From JANXSD01 sp043758125 (GTDB taxonomy: Bacteria; Bacteroidota; Bacteroidia; AKYH767-A; OLB10), in NCBI GenBank assembly GCA_043758125.1, contig JAYVOC010000040.1, positions 1 to 8,141 on the forward strand: a DNA stretch of 8,141 nucleotides, in the 5' to 3' direction. Position 1 is the stretch's first letter, and every line of letters begins with the position of its first letter. The notes beneath the pieces are model-generated. The model was not told the DNA's origin, did no database searches, and saw only the letters and a program-made list of their open reading frames with translations. Shown here in pieces: positions 5,497 through 8,141 of this stretch. The position numbers were made by a program, and so were the translations under genes.

Positions 5497-7737
5497 ATGG
5501 AAAAAAATACACCTTCGGATTCAATTTTAGCCGATGTAAAAACAAGTGAGATGAAGTGCCCATTTTCTGGAGGAGCTTTGAAACAAAGTGCAGGAACAGG
5601 CACAAGAAACCGTGATTGGTGGCCAAATCAATTAAAATTGAATATCCTTCGACAATATTCTTCCTTATCTAATCCAATGGGAGAGTCTTTCAATTATGCT
5701 GAAGAGTTTAAGAAACTTAATTTAGTTGATCTCAAAAACGACATTGTTAAATTGATGACAACGTCGCAAAGTTGGTGGCCAGCCGACTACGGTCATTATG
5801 GTCCATTTTTTATTCGCATGGCATGGCACAGTGCGGGTACTTACCGTATCTCCGATGGGCGTGGTGGTGCAGGCTACGGAACACAACGTTTCGCTCCTCT
5901 AAACAGTTGGCCTGATAATGCAAATCTTGATAAAGCACGCTTGTTACTTTGGCCGATAAAACAAAAATACGGTAAGAAGATTTCATGGGCTGATTTAATG
6001 GTTCTTACGGGCAATTGCGCACTTGAGTCGATGGGATTTAAAACCTTCGGTTTTGCTGGTGGTCGTGCAGATGTTTGGGAGCCAGCAGAAGATATTTATT
6101 GGGGTTCTGAAGGTGAGTGGTTGGGCGACAAACGACATACTGAAGGCAGAGAGTTAGAAAACCCGCTTGCAGCCGTTCAAATGGGACTTATTTATGTGAA
6201 TCCGGAAGGTCCAAATGGAAATCCTGATCCGCTCGCTTCTGCACGTGACATTCGAGAGACTTTTGGCCGCATGGCCATGAATGATGAAGAAACGGTAGCA
6301 CTAATTGCTGGCGGTCACTCCTTCGGTAAAACACATGGAGCTGCTGATCCCGGAAAATATGTAGGGTTCGAACCTGCTGGAGCACGAATAGAAGATCAAA
6401 GTCAAGGTTGGAAAAATACTTTCGGTAAAGGAAATGCTGGTGATACGATTACAAGTGGACTTGAAGGTGCTTGGACAACAACTCCAACAAAATGGAGTAA
6501 TAATTTTTTTGAGAATCTTTTTGGATTCGAATGGGAACTAACAAAAAGTCCAGCTGGAGCACAACAATGGAAACCTAAAGGTGATGGTGGTGCAGGTACA
6601 GTTCCAGATGCGCACGATGCTACAAAACGACACGCACCATTTATGCTTACTACTGATTTAGCATTAAAAGTTGATCCAGCATACGAGAAAATTTCAAGAA
6701 GATTTTTCGAAAACCCAACTGAATTCGCAGATGCTTTTGCACGTGCATGGTTCAAGTTAACACACCGTGATATGGGACCACTATCGAGATACCTCGGTCC
6801 TGAAGTTCCCAAAGAAGAGTTGATTTGGCAAGACCCAATTCCAACCGTAACGCATAAACTTATTGATGATAATGACATTATTATTCTCAAGAGTAAATTA
6901 AATGATTCAGGTCTTTCTATTTCTCAACTTGTGTCGACAGCATGGTCTTCAGCATCAACATTCCGTGGATCTGATAAACGTGGTGGTGCAAACGGTTCAC
7001 GTATTCGCTTAGCTCCTCAAAAGAATTGGGAAGTTAATAATCCAGCACAGTTGGCGAAAGTATTAGAGTCGTTAGTGCAAATTCAAAATGAATTCAACAG
7101 CGCTCAATCTAATGGTAAAATGGTTTCTCTTGCTGATTTGATTGTTCTTGGCGGATGTGTTGGTGTTGAAAGAGCAGCAAAAAATGCAGGTCACGAAATT
7201 TCTGTTCCCTTTACACCAGGACGTGCCGATGCAACACAAGAGCAAACAGATGTAGATTCATTCGCTGTTATTGAGCCTGCTGCGGATGGATTTCGCAATT
7301 ATTTAAAACCCCGACATACAACATCAGCTGAAGAAATGTTGATTGACAAAGCGCAACTCATGACACTTTCTGCACCTGAAATGACGGTTCTGATTGGAGG
7401 GATGCGTGTACTTAACACCAACTTTGGTGATTCAAAAAATGGTGTTTTCACACATCAAACGGAAAAACTTACCAACGATTATTTTGTAAACCTTCTTGAT
7501 TTGAATACCACTTGGAAGTCAACTTCTGATGCACAAAGCAATTTTGAAGGTCGTGATCGTACTACCGGTGAATTGAAATGGACTGGTACTCGAGTAGATC
7601 TCATCTTCGGTTCCAATTCTGAGTTGAGAGCGCTAGCAGAAGTTTATGCATGCGAGGATTCACAGGAAAAATTCGTAAAGGATTTTGTGAGTGCATGGAA
7701 CAAAGTGATGAACCTCGATCGCTTCGACTTAGTGTGA
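5497..7737 (+). CDS. katG: Catalase-peroxidase KatG (bifunctional haem enzyme)
   Basis: The product has 746 residues, full length for KatG, with no signal peptide, so it is cytoplasmic. It converts hydrogen peroxide to water and oxygen and also acts as a peroxidase. The N-terminal haem domain (about 40-440) has the distal triad Arg107, Trp110, His111 in IRMAWHSAGTYR and the proximal haem ligand His274 in AGGHSFGKTHG. Trp326 and Asp387 correspond to the proximal Trp and Asp partners. The Met-Tyr-Trp covalent adduct needed for catalase activity can form from Trp110, Tyr233 (LIYVNPEGP) and Met259 (GRMAMND); the His-Met spacing equals that of the M. tuberculosis enzyme. The mobile Arg is Arg424 in THRDMGP, and Ser320 matches the well-known Ser315 site. 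The C-terminal half (about 450-746) is the haem-free duplicate domain, with STAWSSASTFRGSDKRGG in place of the distal motif. The start follows an A/T-rich leader with its own promoter. The conserved parts are visibly richer in G and C than neighbouring genes. Confidence 0.99.
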   Translation: MEKNTPSDSILADVKTSEMKCPFSGGALKQSAGTGTRNRDWWPNQLKLNILRQYSSLSNPMGESFNYAEEFKKLNLVDLKNDIVKLMTTSQSWWPADYGHYGPFFIRMAWHSAGTYRISDGRGGAGYGTQRFAPLNSWPDNANLDKARLLLWPIKQKYGKKISWADLMVLTGNCALESMGFKTFGFAGGRADVWEPAEDIYWGSEGEWLGDKRHTEGRELENPLAAVQMGLIYVNPEGPNGNPDPLASARDIRETFGRMAMNDEETVALIAGGHSFGKTHGAADPGKYVGFEPAGARIEDQSQGWKNTFGKGNAGDTITSGLEGAWTTTPTKWSNNFFENLFGFEWELTKSPAGAQQWKPKGDGGAGTVPDAHDATKRHAPFMLTTDLALKVDPAYEKISRRFFENPTEFADAFARAWFKLTHRDMGPLSRYLGPEVPKEELIWQDPIPTVTHKLIDDNDIIILKSKLNDSGLSISQLVSTAWSSASTFRGSDKRGGANGSRIRLAPQKNWEVNNPAQLAKVLESLVQIQNEFNSAQSNGKMVSLADLIVLGGCVGVERAAKNAGHEISVPFTPGRADATQEQTDVDSFAVIEPAADGFRNYLKPRHTTSAEEMLIDKAQLMTLSAPEMTVLIGGMRVLNTNFGDSKNGVFTHQTEKLTNDYFVNLLDLNTTWKSTSDAQSNFEGRDRTTGELKWTGTRVDLIFGSNSELRALAEVYACEDSQEKFVKDFVSAWNKVMNLDRFDLV

Positions 7738-7812
7738 TTGTAACCAATTGTAGAGAATTGAAAAGGTGATTTTTTAAAGAACTTAATTCTTTCAGATAAT
7801 TGATTGTCGATA

Positions 7813-7853
7813 AAAAAACCTCCGTAACATTAAAAATGTTGCGGAGGTTTTTT
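7813..7853. terminator. Strong bidirectional intrinsic terminator between convergent genes
   Basis: An 18-bp stem is formed by 7813-7830 (ending ACCTCCGTAACAT) and 7836-7853 (beginning ATGTTGCGGAGGT), with a single G-U pair and a 5-nt loop TAAAA. The arms carry an A-run on the left and a T-run on the right, so it can stop transcription in both directions. It serves katG, ending at 7737, and the minus-strand gene whose stop lies at 7872. Confidence 0.9.
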
Positions 7854-7871
7854 GTTTAATTGTTGATTATT

Positions 7872-8141
7872 TTATCGACGTACAAATCGTTTTACAAATG
7901 TACCATCAGTACTTTTAATACTTACCAAATACATTCCTGATGCAATATTTTCTTTAAGGATTAAATGAGTAAAGCCACCTCCAATTAACTGAGGATATTT
8001 ACGTAAAACTATTTTTCCACTCATCTCTGTAATTGTTAATTCAGCCTTCTGACTAGAATCGGATTTGAAAAATATATTGAGTGGATCAGTACCATTCCAT
8101 GGATTTGGAAAGAGGTGCATCACTTCATTATCAGGAATGGT
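7872..8141 (-). CDS. C-terminal end of a T9SS-exported protein (partial)
   Basis: The frame is open from the right window edge to the stop at 7874-7872, showing 89 residues of the C-terminus only. No true start is present: the Met codon near 8120 lies inside the domain and the frame continues upstream as TIPDNEV. The visible part is a nearly complete T9SS type A sorting domain: MHLFPNPWNG with the PNP box, a strand LNIFF, then ELTITEMSGKIVLR, the turn IASGMYLVSI, and the basic end TFVKRFVRR. The passenger domain lies outside the window, so its function is unknown. The gene converges on katG and shares the terminator between them. Confidence 0.85.
   Translation of the reverse strand, partial: TIPDNEVMHLFPNPWNGTDPLNIFFKSDSSQKAELTITEMSGKIVLRKYPQLIGGGFTHLILKENIASGMYLVSIKSTDGTFVKRFVRR

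Noticed and set aside
6402..6890. 162-codon minus-strand ORF inside katG
   Set aside because: It is antisense to a fully conserved enzyme and its translation shows no recognisable domain; it is a by-product of katG codon use. The smaller antisense ORF at 6188-6385 is dismissed for the same reason.
1..8141. CRISPR arrays, tRNA or rRNA genes, transposases, toxin-antitoxin or phage-defence genes
   Set aside because: I looked for regular repeats, cloverleaf-like segments and typical motifs on both strands and saw none.

Overview
The window looks like chromosomal DNA of a Bacteroidota bacterium, probably a Flavobacteriia-, Sphingobacteriia- or Chitinophagia-like lineage. It is AT-rich. Several products carry type IX secretion (T9SS) C-terminal sorting domains. 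Start codons follow A/T-rich leaders rather than strong Shine-Dalgarno sites, and two intergenic regions carry TTG/TTTG plus TAnnTTTG promoter elements typical of the phylum. The genus cannot be fixed from sequence reading alone.

Layout: (1) 1-275, minus strand: the N-terminus of a PstS-like substrate-binding lipoprotein that runs off the left edge. A well-formed Bacteroidota promoter at 491-520 precedes it and implies a leader of about 210 nt. (2) 546-1004, minus strand: an Rrf2/IscR-family regulator with a conserved Cys/His set able to hold an Fe-S cluster. (3) 1201-1360, plus strand: a short ORF that reads as the tail of a T9SS sorting domain, probably a gene remnant, ending 3 nt before the next gene. 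(4) 1364-3118: a 584-residue secreted protein with seven Trp-anchored repeats, read here as a seven-bladed beta-propeller plus T9SS tail, followed by a clear hairpin terminator. (5) 3281-3670: a small four-helix DoxX-like membrane protein. (6) 3815-5038: a secreted LamG-fold plus Ig-like protein with a divergent T9SS tail. (7) 5039-5496: a 458-nt non-coding gap with a good promoter for the next gene, an inverted repeat and an imperfect hairpin in the leader. (8) 5497-7737: a full-length catalase-peroxidase, katG, with all catalytic and adduct residues. (9) 7813-7853: a strong hairpin terminator between convergent genes. (10) 7872-8141, minus strand: the C-terminus of another T9SS cargo protein that runs off the right edge.

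The genes do not form one obvious pathway. KatG (cytoplasmic peroxide detoxification) and the Rrf2 regulator (possible redox or Fe-S sensing) fit an oxidative-stress theme, but nothing in the sequence links them directly. The three T9SS cargo genes and one remnant look like accessory surface or secreted proteins, with no T9SS machinery in the window. I did not find a convincing new biological system. The most notable items are the T9SS tail remnant, the seven-repeat propeller and the katG leader architecture.
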